64,000 bases of DNA, taken from positions 1 through 64,000 of the forward strand of contig CAZTSI010000007.1 of assembly GCA_964616755.1 (NCBI GenBank), read 5' to 3'. How positions within the stretch are numbered: the first letter of the stretch is position 1; each line of letters opens with the position of its first letter. This stretch comes from CAYNFR01 sp964616755. Its GTDB lineage: Bacteria; Bacteroidota; Bacteroidia; Chitinophagales; Saprospiraceae. Made by a program: the position numbers and the translations under genes. Of this stretch, positions 27,770 through 36,806 are shown in pieces. Below the pieces are notes generated by a model that had not been told where the DNA came from, made no database searches, and was given only the letters and a program-made list of their open reading frames with translations.

Positions 27770-29383
27770 TCATTTCTGGCTCTCCAAAACTATATCCGCG
27801 CCCTTCTCTGCTATCATATAAATAGGGGCATTCGTATTGCCGCTGATGATCGTTGGCATAATAGATCCATCGACCACTCGCAATCCTTCGATGCCATATA
27901 CGCTCAAGGTCGGATCAACGACAGACATATCATCAATACCCATTTTACATGTTCCTACAGGGTGGTAGATCGTTTCTAAGTTGGATTTTATAAACTGGGC
28001 AAGAGCATCATCGCTGATACCATATTGCAGTCCGAGCAACCCTGTAGCCTTGCTCGCCAAGGTATCTTGCTGTGTGACCTCTAATGCTAATCGACCTCCC
28101 TTTACTAATAGAGAAAGATCATCTTCGTGACTTAAGAAGTTTGGATCGATTATAGGTGCAGTAGCAGGATTTTTGTCTGCTAGATTAACCTGTCCGTGAC
28201 TTTTAGGTCTTAGCAAAGAGGGCAAGATGGTATACCCGTCTTTGTCGGTAGGAATGGTTTTAAAATCATACAAATCAACATTTTGTCCATCATTAATATG
28301 AAAAGGTGCAAAATGAAATTGGCAGTTTACTCTGTCCTCATAATTTTCAGTATTAAAGAAGGCCACAGCCTCTAATGGGCTACAAGTGAGAGCATTATTC
28401 TTTTTTGTAAAAACATAACGAGTGATTTCTCTAATGCTATCCCATGGACGAGCATAATGATTGAACCCGATGAGACTTTTGGTATGGCAACTGATGAAAT
28501 AGAATAAATGATCTTGTAAATTTTGTCCTACTCCAGGAAGATGATGTTTGCATTCGATCGAATGTTTAGACAATTTTTCTCGATCCCCAATCCCTGAAAG
28601 CATCAACAACTGAGGAGATTGAAATGATCCAGCGCATAGAATCACTTCTATAGATGCTTTAAAGATGGAACCATTGGTTAGTCGAGCGCCATTGGCACAA
28701 TTTTTAGATAAAAGTATTTCTGCTACCTGCGCGCTTGTTATGACTGTCAGGTTTTTTCGTTCCATTACTGGCTTTAAAAAGGCGGACGCAGCGCTATGGC
28801 GTTGGCCATTTTTAATCGTAAATTGAAATTTGCTCGTACTATTTTGCTTGTGCCCATTATAATCTCGGGTTGGCGGCAAACCTACTGATTGGCAAGCGTC
28901 GATAAAACTTTTAGCTAATGGACTCTCAAAGTATGCTGCATAGCTCACGTTCAAGGGCCCATCTGTGCCGTGATAACCAGCATCTAAATCGCAAGCTTGT
29001 TGATTAGATTCAGACTTTATAAAATAGGGAAGTACCTCTGCCGCTGTCCATCCTACGCATCCGGTCGCCGCCCAATCATCATAATCTTGAGCATTGCCGC
29101 GCACATACGCCATGGCATTGGTGCTGCTCGACCCGCCGAGCACTTTTCCTCGAGGTAGATATATTTTTCGATCCAACACATTTTTTTGTGGAATTGTACT
29201 AAATCCCCAATCGTACGAGCTTCGGTGCAATTTTGAATATGCCCCTGGAATGTGAATATTAATATGCTTGTCTTTCTGCCCAGCTTCAAGCAATAAAACA
29301 GTATATTGGCCGCTAGCGCTCAGCCTGTTGGCCATTACGCATCCGGCAGATCCAGCACCAATGATAATATAGTCGTAGGTCAT
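27770..29383 (-). CDS. GMC-family FAD-dependent oxidoreductase (choline dehydrogenase-like)
   Basis: The 537-residue protein is a full-length glucose-methanol-choline oxidoreductase. It has the FAD-binding motif YIIIGAGSAGCVMANRLS at the N-terminus, GMC signature 1 (RGKVLGGSSSTNAMAYVRG), signature 2 (GSFQSPQLLMLSGIG) and a C-terminal catalytic histidine region (IYHPVGTCKMG; then NTNAPIYMIAEKGAD). It oxidises an alcohol, with FAD as acceptor. The closest characterised relatives are choline and aliphatic-alcohol dehydrogenases, but no betaine genes are adjacent, so the substrate is open. No signal peptide is visible. Confidence 0.92.
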   Translation of the reverse strand: MTYDYIIIGAGSAGCVMANRLSASGQYTVLLLEAGQKDKHINIHIPGAYSKLHRSSYDWGFSTIPQKNVLDRKIYLPRGKVLGGSSSTNAMAYVRGNAQDYDDWAATGCVGWTAAEVLPYFIKSESNQQACDLDAGYHGTDGPLNVSYAAYFESPLAKSFIDACQSVGLPPTRDYNGHKQNSTSKFQFTIKNGQRHSAASAFLKPVMERKNLTVITSAQVAEILLSKNCANGARLTNGSIFKASIEVILCAGSFQSPQLLMLSGIGDREKLSKHSIECKHHLPGVGQNLQDHLFYFISCHTKSLIGFNHYARPWDSIREITRYVFTKKNNALTCSPLEAVAFFNTENYEDRVNCQFHFAPFHINDGQNVDLYDFKTIPTDKDGYTILPSLLRPKSHGQVNLADKNPATAPIIDPNFLSHEDDLSLLVKGGRLALEVTQQDTLASKATGLLGLQYGISDDALAQFIKSNLETIYHPVGTCKMGIDDMSVVDPTLSVYGIEGLRVVDGSIMPTIISGNTNAPIYMIAEKGADIVLESQK

Positions 29384-29570
29384 AGTTTTTTTAAACTGAA
29401 TTGCTCCCTCAAAGTATCAATTATTTTCCTTTTAGAATGAGGTATGCTTTACTATATTTTTATCATAAGAATTATGCTCTAGTATTTTTGTCGAAGATTA
29501 AGAGGTATTTCGTCTAATTGAAATGCATAGGTCGCTGATCTTTTTAATATTCGTAGTAAAAATTATATTT

Positions 29571-30365
29571 ATGAGATCTCACGAGATTGATTATTGGATT
29601 CACGGTGAAGAAATGCAATTCGTCGAGATCGAATTAGATCCACGCGAAACAGTTATTGCTGAGCCGGGTTCGTTCATGATGATGGACGAGGATATTGTTA
29701 TGCGAACTATCTTTGGTGATGGATCCGACGATCAAGACAGGGGAATATTCGGAAAGTTAGTCGGTGCAGGTAAGCGTGTTTTGACGGGGGAGCGCTTATT
29801 CATGAGTACCTATACTAATGAAGGCGGGGAAAAAAATCGCGTATCCTTTGCATCTCCATATCCCGGCAAGATCATTCCATTAGATTTGACACAATTCGGC
29901 CAGAAGATAATCTGTCAAAAAGATGCATTCCTTTGCGCGGCAAAAGGAGTGAGTGTTGGAATAGAGTTCAGCAAGAAGTTAGGACGGGGTTTTTTTGGAG
30001 GCGAGGGCTTCATTATGCAAAAGCTAGAGGGTGATGGATTGGCATTTATGCATGCCGGTGGATACATTCATCGTCGAGAGTTGGAACTTGGGGAACATAT
30101 CAGAGTAGACACGGGTTGTTTGGTGGGATTCACACAACAGGTAGATTACGACATTACCTTCGTAGGGGGTATCAAGAATACTGTTTTTGGGGGAGAAGGT
30201 GTCTTTTTTGCTAGCCTTAGAGGGCCGGGTACTGTATGGATTCAGTCATTGCCGTTATCTCGCTTAGCTGATCGTATAATCACACACTCTGGCGGTTACA
30301 ATCGCAAAGGTGAAGGATCTGCACTAGGCAGTATCGGGAATTTGTTAGACGGTGATGGCTGGTAA
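29571..30365 (+). CDS. AIM24 / TIGR00266-family protein
   Basis: From the ATG at 29571 the protein has 264 residues. The frame is open 16 codons upstream, but the family start matches MRSHEIDYWIHGEEMQFVEIEL. The body is the glycine-rich beta-helical AIM24 fold: DPRETVIAEPGSFMMMDEDIVMRT, FASPYPGKIIPLDL, GGYIHRRELELGE and a tail with GEGSALGSIGNLLDGDGW. The biochemical role of the family is unknown; the yeast relative helps mitochondrial membrane organisation. The gene stands between divergent and convergent neighbours with no operon partner. Confidence 0.88.
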   Translation: MRSHEIDYWIHGEEMQFVEIELDPRETVIAEPGSFMMMDEDIVMRTIFGDGSDDQDRGIFGKLVGAGKRVLTGERLFMSTYTNEGGEKNRVSFASPYPGKIIPLDLTQFGQKIICQKDAFLCAAKGVSVGIEFSKKLGRGFFGGEGFIMQKLEGDGLAFMHAGGYIHRRELELGEHIRVDTGCLVGFTQQVDYDITFVGGIKNTVFGGEGVFFASLRGPGTVWIQSLPLSRLADRIITHSGGYNRKGEGSALGSIGNLLDGDGW

Positions 30366-30370
30366 TTAGA

Positions 30371-31219
30371 CTAAGAAATTCCAAATTGTCTTTTCAAAAA
30401 GTAATCCACCAACCGATGGGGTAAGAGTCGAGGAAGGGTCCAATTTTTCCATTTTTGTGGGGCATAGGCGTACCGTACTTTTGGATGTCTCGATTCGATG
30501 ATGTCGGCAATTTTAGTGCCTAAATATTCAGTAGATAATCCTTCTTCTCCTCCTTTTTTAGCTGCTTTACCAAAGCCCTTCAGGATAGGCCAATAGTCGG
30601 TGTCTTTATATTTTTCTAGGCGTATGCCCTTATCCCAAATAGGTGTCTTCACAGCGCCGGGGCCCACGATGATCACATCTATACCATAGATCAACAATTC
30701 ACGTCGTAGACTATGCGAAATGCCTTCGACTGCATGTTTTGTACCGACATAGGCCCCAACAAATGGGGCTGCAATTTGGCCGCCAACTGAGCTAATATTT
30801 ATAATGCGGCCAGCAGGGAAAGGACAATTCTTGAAAGCACCAAGTAAGGGCAAAAAAGCTTGGGTGGTACGAATTAGTCCAATTACATTTACTTCAAAAT
30901 GTTGTGTTATCTCGTCCATGCTTTGATGTTGTAATGGGCCTCCTATCGCAATGCCGGCATTGTTAATTAAAGCTACCAACCCTTGTTTATTTAGCATTTG
31001 TTTTATTTCTATGAAGGCGCGTTTAACCGAAGTCTCATCGGTCACGTCCATTAGTATAGGGATGATATTGTTAGAATAATTGTTGGTCAGTTGAATGGCA
31101 TCTTCCGCTTTACGCACCGTGGCAAATACGCGATGACCTCGTTTCACTAGCTCGGTAGCTAGGCCTAGACCTATACCCGTAGAAGCACCTGTAATGAGAA
31201 TGTTAGAAACTGTTTGCAT
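30371..31219 (-). CDS. Short-chain dehydrogenase/reductase
   Basis: The protein has 282 residues from the ATG ending at 31219; a TTG seven codons upstream is less likely. Classical SDR motifs are present: cofactor loop TGASTGIGLGLA, NNAGIAIGG, and the catalytic Ser in NISSVGGQIAA with YVGTKHAVEG (Tyr-x-x-x-Lys). The PGAVKTPIWDKG stretch is typical of retinol-dehydrogenase-like classical SDRs. The substrate is unknown. The stop codon lies 5 bases from the AIM24 stop, so the two genes are tightly convergent. Confidence 0.9.
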   Translation of the reverse strand: MQTVSNILITGASTGIGLGLATELVKRGHRVFATVRKAEDAIQLTNNYSNNIIPILMDVTDETSVKRAFIEIKQMLNKQGLVALINNAGIAIGGPLQHQSMDEITQHFEVNVIGLIRTTQAFLPLLGAFKNCPFPAGRIINISSVGGQIAAPFVGAYVGTKHAVEGISHSLRRELLIYGIDVIIVGPGAVKTPIWDKGIRLEKYKDTDYWPILKGFGKAAKKGGEEGLSTEYLGTKIADIIESRHPKVRYAYAPQKWKNWTLPRLLPHRLVDYFLKRQFGIS

Positions 31220-31268
31220 AAGGGAAGTTTGATCTTGCAATGAAATATTTTATTCTAAGCAGACGTAT

Positions 31269-32111
31269 TTAAGAAATAAACGTAGGATGAGGGTAAATGG
31301 CTAAATCAATTTTTTCTTTTTTCAATTGTGTAAATGTTTTCGATATGGTTTCATTTCTTATTTTGAACACACTTAGTTCCTTATCAAAGGTATCGATCCA
31401 GTAATAAGCTATTAAATGTATGCTATTCAATCCGATTTGTCGGATAACTACTGCCGGAGTTTTTGCTTCCGTCAGAACCCCGTCAACGCTTGATAAGGAT
31501 GCGATGATACTCGCGATGGCTTGTTCAGTATTGTTTTCATGCCGAAGGTGAATATCAAATTCGTGCCTAATAAAACCGTCTATTGTATAATTCAATAAAG
31601 AGTTCTTAATTACATTTCCATTAGGAATAAAAATATCCTTGCCATCAAAGGTTTTAATATGTGTAGTTCGTATCTCTAACGCTACGACAACACCTTTTTC
31701 ACCGGCCAACTCCACTGTGTCACCCACTCTAAATGGCCGCTTGATGGCCAAAATGAAACCAGCTAAAAAATGCTCACCAATATCTTTAAAGGCAAAACCT
31801 ATGATAAATGCACCTATGCCCGCAGTGCCCCATATGCCCGTAGCTAATCGACCCATGCCGGCTTGCTGAAGCGCTAAAATCAAACCCACTAACAAAAGGA
31901 TAATTCGACTTAACTTGGTGATAAAGTTTCCAAGTAAAGGATCTTCAGATCGCTGCGAAACTTGCTTGCCGAGCTTGCTTGAAACAATTCGCGCGATAAT
32001 GACAAAAACTAAAATAATCAAGATGGCCATTATCAAGTTAGGCAAGCGCTCGCCTAAGGAACTTAGACTCTCGCTGAAATGCTTATTTATATAATTGTTA
32101 AATTCTTGCAT
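31269..32111 (-). CDS. Small-conductance mechanosensitive channel (MscS family)
   Basis: The 280-residue protein has three hydrophobic segments in its first ~130 residues (LIMAILIILVFVIIARIVSS; IILLLVGLILALQQAG; TAGIGAFIIGFAFKDIGEHFLAGFILA). The last of these is the glycine/alanine-rich pore helix of MscS. A beta domain follows (FRVGDTVELAGEKGVVVALEIRTTHIKTFDGKDIFIPNGNVI), then a C-terminal alpha/beta part. Channels of this type open on membrane stretch to release solutes after osmotic downshock. The length matches E. coli MscS (286). The gene is divergent from the PhyH gene. Confidence 0.93.
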   Translation of the reverse strand: MQEFNNYINKHFSESLSSLGERLPNLIMAILIILVFVIIARIVSSKLGKQVSQRSEDPLLGNFITKLSRIILLLVGLILALQQAGMGRLATGIWGTAGIGAFIIGFAFKDIGEHFLAGFILAIKRPFRVGDTVELAGEKGVVVALEIRTTHIKTFDGKDIFIPNGNVIKNSLLNYTIDGFIRHEFDIHLRHENNTEQAIASIIASLSSVDGVLTEAKTPAVVIRQIGLNSIHLIAYYWIDTFDKELSVFKIRNETISKTFTQLKKEKIDLAIYPHPTFIS

Positions 32112-32221
32112 ATGTATTATAACTGTTTTAGGTTAGAGGCAAAGATACACTTTAAGCTAAATGCTCATCATGATTAGCGAATAAGTCAAAAATCAATATC
32201 TTTATCACTAACAAATAAAAG

Positions 32222-33082
32222 ATGGGGTATCAACTCAGCAAAACTCAAAAAGCCGATTTTCAAAGAGATGGACTTGTCGTGCTAAAGCAATTTTTTACCA
32301 AAGAAGAAATTGACAGAATTTATTCAACGGCCTTACAGGATCATGTATTACAGTCGAATGCTATTGACTTAAACGATCAGACGGGGAAGAAAACGAAGCT
32401 TTCTTTATGGTTTCAACCTGGTAATGATATTTACAGTGTCATGTTGCGATCGCGGAGAATGGTGGAGGCCGCAGGCGCTGTTCTGGACAGCGAATCTCCT
32501 GTTTGTCATTTTCACACCAAACTTATGCAAAAGGAGCCTCGGGTCGGTGGTGCTTGGGAATGGCACCAAGATTATGGTTACTGGTACAAAAATCAATTTA
32601 TGTTTCCCGATCAACTGGTATCCATCATGACGGCATTATCTCCGGCGACCCGCGAAAACGGATGCTTGCAAGTGATTCCGGGTTCTCATAAGATAGGTCG
32701 TGTCAACCATGGCTTTGCTGGCGAACAAATAGGCGCGGACATGGTGATGGTGGATCATTGTTTGAAGACCATGCCTTTGTATTATGTTGAGTTGGATCCA
32801 GGCGATTCACTGATTTTTCATAGCAACCTACTCCACAGATCCTCGGCCAATAATTCTGACCATCCGAGATGGTCGATTATCTCTTGCTATAATTCATTGA
32901 GTAATCCTGCCTATAATGATGACTCAACCTCATGGAGAGCACCCGTAGCTATTGCAGAAGATGATTTGATTATGACCTCTGCGTTTTCGAAGATGGCGGC
33001 AGGCGATTTTTTGAATAAGAATAACGATCCTGCATTAAAATATTCCGGTTGGGAAGAATCCGTCAAAACACTCAATAATTAA
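32222..33082 (+). CDS. Phytanoyl-CoA dioxygenase (PhyH) family protein
   Basis: This 286-residue Fe(II)/2-oxoglutarate oxygenase starts with FQRDGLVVLKQFFTKEEI, typical of the family. Its metal site is the HxD in WEWHQDYGYWY plus a distal histidine in LIFHSNLLHRSSANNSDHPRW, whose Arg should hold 2-oxoglutarate. VIPGSHKIGRVNH is also a PhyH hallmark. It hydroxylates a small molecule or lipid-like substrate, not identifiable here. Eighteen bases downstream on the same strand is a tocopherol-cyclase-like gene, so they are probably cotranscribed. Confidence 0.9.
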   Translation: MGYQLSKTQKADFQRDGLVVLKQFFTKEEIDRIYSTALQDHVLQSNAIDLNDQTGKKTKLSLWFQPGNDIYSVMLRSRRMVEAAGAVLDSESPVCHFHTKLMQKEPRVGGAWEWHQDYGYWYKNQFMFPDQLVSIMTALSPATRENGCLQVIPGSHKIGRVNHGFAGEQIGADMVMVDHCLKTMPLYYVELDPGDSLIFHSNLLHRSSANNSDHPRWSIISCYNSLSNPAYNDDSTSWRAPVAIAEDDLIMTSAFSKMAAGDFLNKNNDPALKYSGWEESVKTLNN

Positions 33083-33100
33083 TAAGAGTCAAAAGGATCT

Positions 33101-34072
33101 ATGTTTGCAATTAAGAGCTTTTTGAAAAAGTGGCAACCTTTGCATTTTCAAGGCTGGAATGAGATTAACTCGTATTTTGAAGGCTGGTATTTTAAATTAG
33201 TCAGCAGAGATGAATCAATAGCCATAGCCTTCATTCCGGGCATTTCTTATGATGATCAGGGAGTAGGTCATTCATTTGTTCAGTTTTATAATGGTTCAGC
33301 TCCTTATGCTGAGTACTATAAATTTGATGTGAAATCTTTTAGGCCAAAGCCTGATTCGTTCAGGGTGGATGTAGATAAATGCTCTTTTGACATTCAAAGA
33401 ATCGTTATTGATCTTCCCAGAGTACATGGTACCATCGACTTGGTTGATGTTCAGCCTTATCAAGGAAGATGGTATAGCCCGGGCATTATGGGTTGGTATA
33501 GCTTTGTACCTTTTATGCAGTGTTATCACGGATTGGGCAGCATGAATCATACGTTAAAAGGCAGCCTATCTATTGACGGGCAAAAAATAGATTTTAATAA
33601 AGGTAAAGGGTATCTAGAAAAGGATTGGGGAAGTTCATTTCCTAAAGCGTACACTTGGATGCAATCCAACCATTTTGCTTCACAAAAGGGAGCTTCTATA
33701 ATGGCCTCCGTTGCCCACATTCCTTGGATGGGGCGTTATTTTATCGGATTCTTGGCCGTTTTTTGGTTGAAAGGTCAATGGTATATTTTTACAACTTATA
33801 CGGGTGCCAAGATGAAGTTGATCGAAGAAGATGACTATTTGTTGCTGGAATATTGGGATCACAATAATAGAATGATTATTAAAGCTCATCCAGCACCTGG
33901 GATACCCTTAGTTTCACCTATAAAAGGAAGTATGACCGGGAAAATAAATGAAAGTATTCAATCGATATTAGAAGTAATGATCTATACGAATGGAGAATTA
34001 ATTTTTGAAGATGAGGGAACATCCGCAGGCTTTGAAGCCGTTGGTGACCTTTCAATCTTAAGGGATAGTTAG
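33101..34072 (+). CDS. Tocopherol cyclase-like family protein
   Basis: The 323-residue protein resembles the tocopherol_cycl family (PF14249). It has an N-terminal QGWNEINSYFEGWYFKLVS with the FEGWY(F/Y)K hallmark, IAFIPGISYDD, a second lipocalin-like half with KGYLEKDWGSSFPKAYTWMQSNHF, and beta-rich remaining sequence. In plants and cyanobacteria the enzyme closes the chromanol ring of vitamin E, but most bacterial members are uncharacterised and there is no tocopherol pathway in this window. It is therefore named by fold only. It follows the PhyH gene by 18 bases, and its stop overlaps the stop of the convergent amidohydrolase by 4 bases. Confidence 0.82.
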   Translation: MFAIKSFLKKWQPLHFQGWNEINSYFEGWYFKLVSRDESIAIAFIPGISYDDQGVGHSFVQFYNGSAPYAEYYKFDVKSFRPKPDSFRVDVDKCSFDIQRIVIDLPRVHGTIDLVDVQPYQGRWYSPGIMGWYSFVPFMQCYHGLGSMNHTLKGSLSIDGQKIDFNKGKGYLEKDWGSSFPKAYTWMQSNHFASQKGASIMASVAHIPWMGRYFIGFLAVFWLKGQWYIFTTYTGAKMKLIEEDDYLLLEYWDHNNRMIIKAHPAPGIPLVSPIKGSMTGKINESIQSILEVMIYTNGELIFEDEGTSAGFEAVGDLSILRDS

Positions 34073-35595
34073 TGTACTTTGATTGTTGGATTTGCTGATT
34101 TGATCAAGATTCTGCCGTGCTGATCTTGGACAGAGCCATCAGAATAAACCTCTTGACCATTGATAAATACTTTGTACATACCCGTAGCCAAAAGGTGCGG
34201 CTCTTCAAAATTAGCATGCGCCCGTATATCCTGAGGATCAAAGAGGCACAGATCTGCCTTTTGACCTATTCTGATAAATCCTCTGTCTTGCAGTTGTAGT
34301 ACGTTAGCAATTTGACCTGTCATTTTATGTACAGCTTTTTCGAGCGTCAGAACTGAATCTCTGACAACAAACTCCTCTATAAGCTTTGCCTGGCTACCAT
34401 AGCCTCTAGGATGATGCATCGTTGAACTGCCATCCGAACTGAGCATTACTCGTTCAGAAAGCAATAATTCGCGTTGAAGTCCCTCATTCATCACAAAATA
34501 TGCGGCACTACCACCGTATGGCCCGATGATGTCCATTAAGACGATCTCAAAGGGTAAGTCATATTCGTCAGCCAAGTCCTTTAAAGTTTTTCCCTTGTAC
34601 GGTGCAGTACCAAATAGAGTGGCTTCAGGGCCACCTCGTTGGTTCACCTTTTCTCTTAAATATGTGGCTAGTTCTGTGCTGCGTAGTTTTTTGATTTTGG
34701 CATACTCTTTTGGTTTTTTTGCCCAATTAGGAAAAACAATACCAATTCCTGTATAACTGGCCGTGTAGGGATACAAATCGGCAGTCAAGTTGTATTGGTC
34801 AAGTAGGTTGATGATTTCTTTTGCCCTATCTATCCTCTGGCCAAAGACGACCTTAATATGTGAAATATTAGTTCTTGCATAGGGCGATAGAGCGCCCATT
34901 TCAACAATTGACTGATCGACTTGATCATCATCTTCATTCCGTATGTGGCTGGTTATCAATCCATTGTATTGGCCGACTGTTTCTGCAAGTATTCTTAATT
35001 CTGCGCTGTCTGCATAAAACCCTGGTAAGTATTCTAAGCCTATAGAAAGTCCCCAGCAGCCAGCGTCAAAATCCTTAGCTAAATCTGAGGCCAGTAAATT
35101 TATTTGTGCTAGGTTCAAGGATGCCTCATCTGTCCATCCTCGTGTTATTCGCGCTGCTGCATGTCCTGTAAAGGGTAGCAAATTAACGCCAAATGTGCTA
35201 TCCAAATGCGTGGCCATCCATCCACCAATGTTGCCTTCTATTATTGATCCTCCATCCATTCCGAGACATATACTCGTTACTCCTTGTGCTAAGAAGTTAC
35301 TAAAATTCTTTTCTTGTTTGGGGTTGCCGTGTGCATGAAGATCAATAAAACCTGGAGTAATCATCTTGCCCGTCGCATCAAGTATCTCTTGCGTTTCTGC
35401 GATAATTTGGTGGCTCTTACCTATCCAAAGGATAGAGTCGCCAGCAACTAAAATATCAGCATGATACCCTGCCGAGCCCGTACCGTCTATTATTTTGCCT
35501 CCTTTGATAAGCAAATCCCCTTTTACGATCGTTTTTTGATCACAAGACATCAGTACGCAAACGTGCAGAATCCATATTGTGTACAACGTTTTCAT
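34069..35595 (-). CDS. Exported amidohydrolase, N-acyl-D-amino-acid deacylase (D-aminoacylase) family
   Basis: The 508-residue protein has a signal sequence ending in a lipobox-like VLMSC. It is a metal-dependent amidohydrolase: a composite N-terminal beta domain (IKGGKIIDGTGSAGYHADILVAGDSI), the metal-binding HxH in TPGFIDLHAHGNP, further metal ligands in TSHIRNEDDD and NISHIKV, and a late motif MLSSDGSSTMHHPRGYGS. The C-terminal FIRIGQKADLCLFDP closes the beta domain. It should hydrolyse N-acyl-D-amino acids or related peptides outside the cytoplasm. Its ATG overlaps the ddl stop (TAATG), so the two are translationally coupled, a context that fits D-amino-acid metabolism. Confidence 0.88.
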   Translation of the reverse strand: MKTLYTIWILHVCVLMSCDQKTIVKGDLLIKGGKIIDGTGSAGYHADILVAGDSILWIGKSHQIIAETQEILDATGKMITPGFIDLHAHGNPKQEKNFSNFLAQGVTSICLGMDGGSIIEGNIGGWMATHLDSTFGVNLLPFTGHAAARITRGWTDEASLNLAQINLLASDLAKDFDAGCWGLSIGLEYLPGFYADSAELRILAETVGQYNGLITSHIRNEDDDQVDQSIVEMGALSPYARTNISHIKVVFGQRIDRAKEIINLLDQYNLTADLYPYTASYTGIGIVFPNWAKKPKEYAKIKKLRSTELATYLREKVNQRGGPEATLFGTAPYKGKTLKDLADEYDLPFEIVLMDIIGPYGGSAAYFVMNEGLQRELLLSERVMLSSDGSSTMHHPRGYGSQAKLIEEFVVRDSVLTLEKAVHKMTGQIANVLQLQDRGFIRIGQKADLCLFDPQDIRAHANFEEPHLLATGMYKVFINGQEVYSDGSVQDQHGRILIKSANPTIKVH

Positions 35596-36695
35596 TAAAC
35601 AGATTTTTTGAGTGATTCAAAATCTTGATGCGCCTCTATGGCTAGTTGTACTAACTTATCGACTAATTCTTCGTTTGATAATCCCGAATGTTTCCAGAGG
35701 GTAGGGTACATTGAAATATTTGTAAAGCCGGGTAGTGTATTTATTTCATTGATAAATAGTCTTTTATCGGGAGTCATAAACATATCGACTCGCGCCATAC
35801 CTGAACATTCTAGTACTTGATAGGTTTTGATGGACAAAGCTCTTATACGGTCACTGTCTTCGGTCGAAATCTTAGCCGGCACTTCTAATCCTGCACCAAA
35901 TTCATCAATATACTTGGCTTCATAGGAGTACCATGTATTTTTTGGGATTACCTCACCGACTATAGAGGCCTCGGGAAACTGATTGCCCAGTACAGCGCAT
36001 TCGAGTTCGCGACCAACAATCTTTTCTTCTACGATCACTTTAGCGTCATATTGGAGAGCATGAAGGACAGCCTTGTCAAATTGATCAGCTGTCGTAACAT
36101 AACTGATGCCAACGCTTGAGCCAAGATTAGCAGGTTTTACAAAAAGATCATTACCTAGCTGCGCGGCAACATCACGGTAGTGAAAGTTTTTATAGTTATA
36201 AGAGCGAATGGTCACAAATTTTGCATTGTCAATACCAGCATCGCGCAGAAGTCGCTTCATGACTTCTTTGTCCATCCCAACAGCTGATCCTAAGATGCCA
36301 GGACCGACACAAGGCAAATTTGCCAATTTAGCCAATCCTTGAAGAGAACCATCTTCGCCATACGTGCCGTGCAATATTGGAAACAAAACGTCAATGCGCC
36401 CTAAGTCTGTCCCATTTTCGGCAGTGATAAGACGATGATCATTGGAGTTTTGAGATAATAACATTGGCATCGACGTATCTGATAAAATGACTTTCTTAGG
36501 GTCTTGTGAGGCAAATAAAGCGATAGAATCTCGTTGAAAAAACCATTTACCCGTTTTGTCGATACCGATCAAAACAGGCTCATATTTGTCTTTTGGTAGA
36601 GCTTTAATGATATTTTGGGCAGAGAGTAAGGAAATCTCGTGCTCAGTAGATCGTCCGCCAAATAATACGGCCACGCGAATTTTAGACATTGTCAT
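35595..36695 (-). CDS. ddl: D-alanine--D-alanine ligase
   Basis: The 366-residue ATP-grasp enzyme makes D-Ala-D-Ala for peptidoglycan. Visible motifs are VAVLFGGRSTEHEISLLSAQNI at the start, HGTYGEDGSLQGLAKLANLPCVGPG, VKPANLGSSVGISYV with the ATP-binding Lys, EEKIVGRELECAVLG, and the metal/substrate site FINEINTLPGFTNISMYPTLW. It is full length for the family. Its stop overlaps the start of the D-aminoacylase-like gene downstream. Two ATGs, two codons apart, could start it. Confidence 0.97.
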   Translation of the reverse strand: MTMSKIRVAVLFGGRSTEHEISLLSAQNIIKALPKDKYEPVLIGIDKTGKWFFQRDSIALFASQDPKKVILSDTSMPMLLSQNSNDHRLITAENGTDLGRIDVLFPILHGTYGEDGSLQGLAKLANLPCVGPGILGSAVGMDKEVMKRLLRDAGIDNAKFVTIRSYNYKNFHYRDVAAQLGNDLFVKPANLGSSVGISYVTTADQFDKAVLHALQYDAKVIVEEKIVGRELECAVLGNQFPEASIVGEVIPKNTWYSYEAKYIDEFGAGLEVPAKISTEDSDRIRALSIKTYQVLECSGMARVDMFMTPDKRLFINEINTLPGFTNISMYPTLWKHSGLSNEELVDKLVQLAIEAHQDFESLKKSV

Positions 36696-36806
36696 CTCAT
36701 TTCAGACAAATGTAAGGCATTAAATCATATGAGCAATAGCTTGTATATGTGTGGATTAGTTATCCATGCAAGCAAAGTGCAGAACAATTTTATATGTCAA
36801 GTACGT

